Assembly: GCA_031362725.1 (NCBI GenBank)
Contig: JANLTC010000173.1
Coordinates: 1-5,098 of the forward strand
Length of the DNA stretch: 5,098 bases
From: PR03 sp031362725
Lineage (GTDB): Bacteria; Myxococcota_A; UBA9160; PR03
Direction: 5' to 3'
Shown one piece after another: positions 4,929-5,098 of this stretch (positions within the stretch are counted from its first letter, which is position 1; each line of letters opens with the position of its first letter). The notes under the pieces were generated by a model. The model ran no database searches, was not told the origin of the DNA, and was given only the letters and a program-made list of their open reading frames with translations. The translations under genes and the position numbers were made by a program.

Positions 4929-5096
4929 ACGGGATCCGGCGCTTCCGCATCGTCGCGGCCGGACTATTACCTGGCCGACAACGCCGGCACCGTATCCGTG
5001 CTGATCAGCCCCGTCCCGGAGCCACCCGCGACGGAGATGGCAATGACCCTCTTCGGTGTCTTCTGCCTCATGGGAGCGAGGCAGCGCAGACGGTGA
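4922..5096 (+). pseudogene. Chimeric remnant: start of a third paralogue joined out of frame to a PEP-CTERM protein tail
   Basis: The ATG at 4922-4924 overlaps the end of the second paralogue by 7 bases and opens MVNGIRRFRIVAA, matching MTAIRRFRIL of that gene. At DNA level 4933-4951 matches 3539-3557 at 18 of 19 positions. The similarity then stops inside the signal-peptide region. In another frame, 4962-5093 reads DYYLADNAGTVSVLI, then S-P-V-P-E-P-P-A-T-E, a hydrophobic M-A-M-T-L-F-G-V-F-C-L-M-G-A and the basic end R-Q-R-R-R before TGA 5094-5096. This is a textbook PEP-CTERM exosortase sorting signal. That frame is open only back to a TGA at 4926-4928 and has no start codon. Neither full-length paralogue has a PEP-CTERM tail, so two different genes were fused by deletion. 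Confidence 0.7.
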
Positions 5097-5098
5097 CC

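Overview
The window is GC-rich bacterial DNA. GC-biased third codon positions, type II toxin-antitoxin (TA) genes, Sec-type signal peptides and a PEP-CTERM (exosortase) sorting tail at the right end together suggest a Gram-negative, exosortase-bearing bacterium, possibly deltaproteobacterial or a related uncultured phylum. The phylum is an inference and is not resolved by anything seen here.

Left part (1-1547), an accessory region. The last 20 codons of a plus-strand gene, perhaps a TetR-type regulator, end at 65. Two non-homologous type II TA operons follow, both on the minus strand. The first is an AbrB/MazE-like antitoxin (499-726) overlapping by 4 bases a Doc/Fic-family toxin (110-502). 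The second is a BrnT-family toxin (1217-1507, toxin first) overlapping by 4 bases an Xre/YiaG-like helix-turn-helix antitoxin (930-1220) in place of the ribbon-helix-helix BrnA usual for BrnT. Between them lies a short, slightly decayed copy of the 3' end of tmRNA (807-840, minus). No complete tmRNA can fit beside it, so it looks like the scar of an integration event in ssrA. A 23-bp near-identical direct repeat (879-901 and 1660-1682; one mismatch) containing a small hairpin brackets the BrnT operon. This fits a small mobile or exchangeable TA cassette.

Middle (1548-2151), a gene-poor stretch. It holds the BrnT promoter, a possible 37-codon ORF with a very good ribosome binding site, the second repeat copy, and a coding-like relic (about 1827-2067) that reads well only if a frameshift near 1985-1993 is allowed.

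Right part (2152-5096), a translationally coupled tandem array on the plus strand. Two complete paralogous genes (460 and 465 aa) encode exported proteins with the same layout: a signal peptide cleaved at R-A/D-V-F-A-A, TolB/PD40-like propeller repeats, and a strongly conserved C-terminal Ig/FlgD-like domain. They overlap by 4 bases. A third copy begins 7 bases inside the end of the second, but only its first dozen codons survive. These run directly, in the wrong frame, into the tail of an unrelated PEP-CTERM protein. The array therefore appears to have been cut by a deletion that joined the start of a third paralogue to the end of a surface-sorted protein gene.
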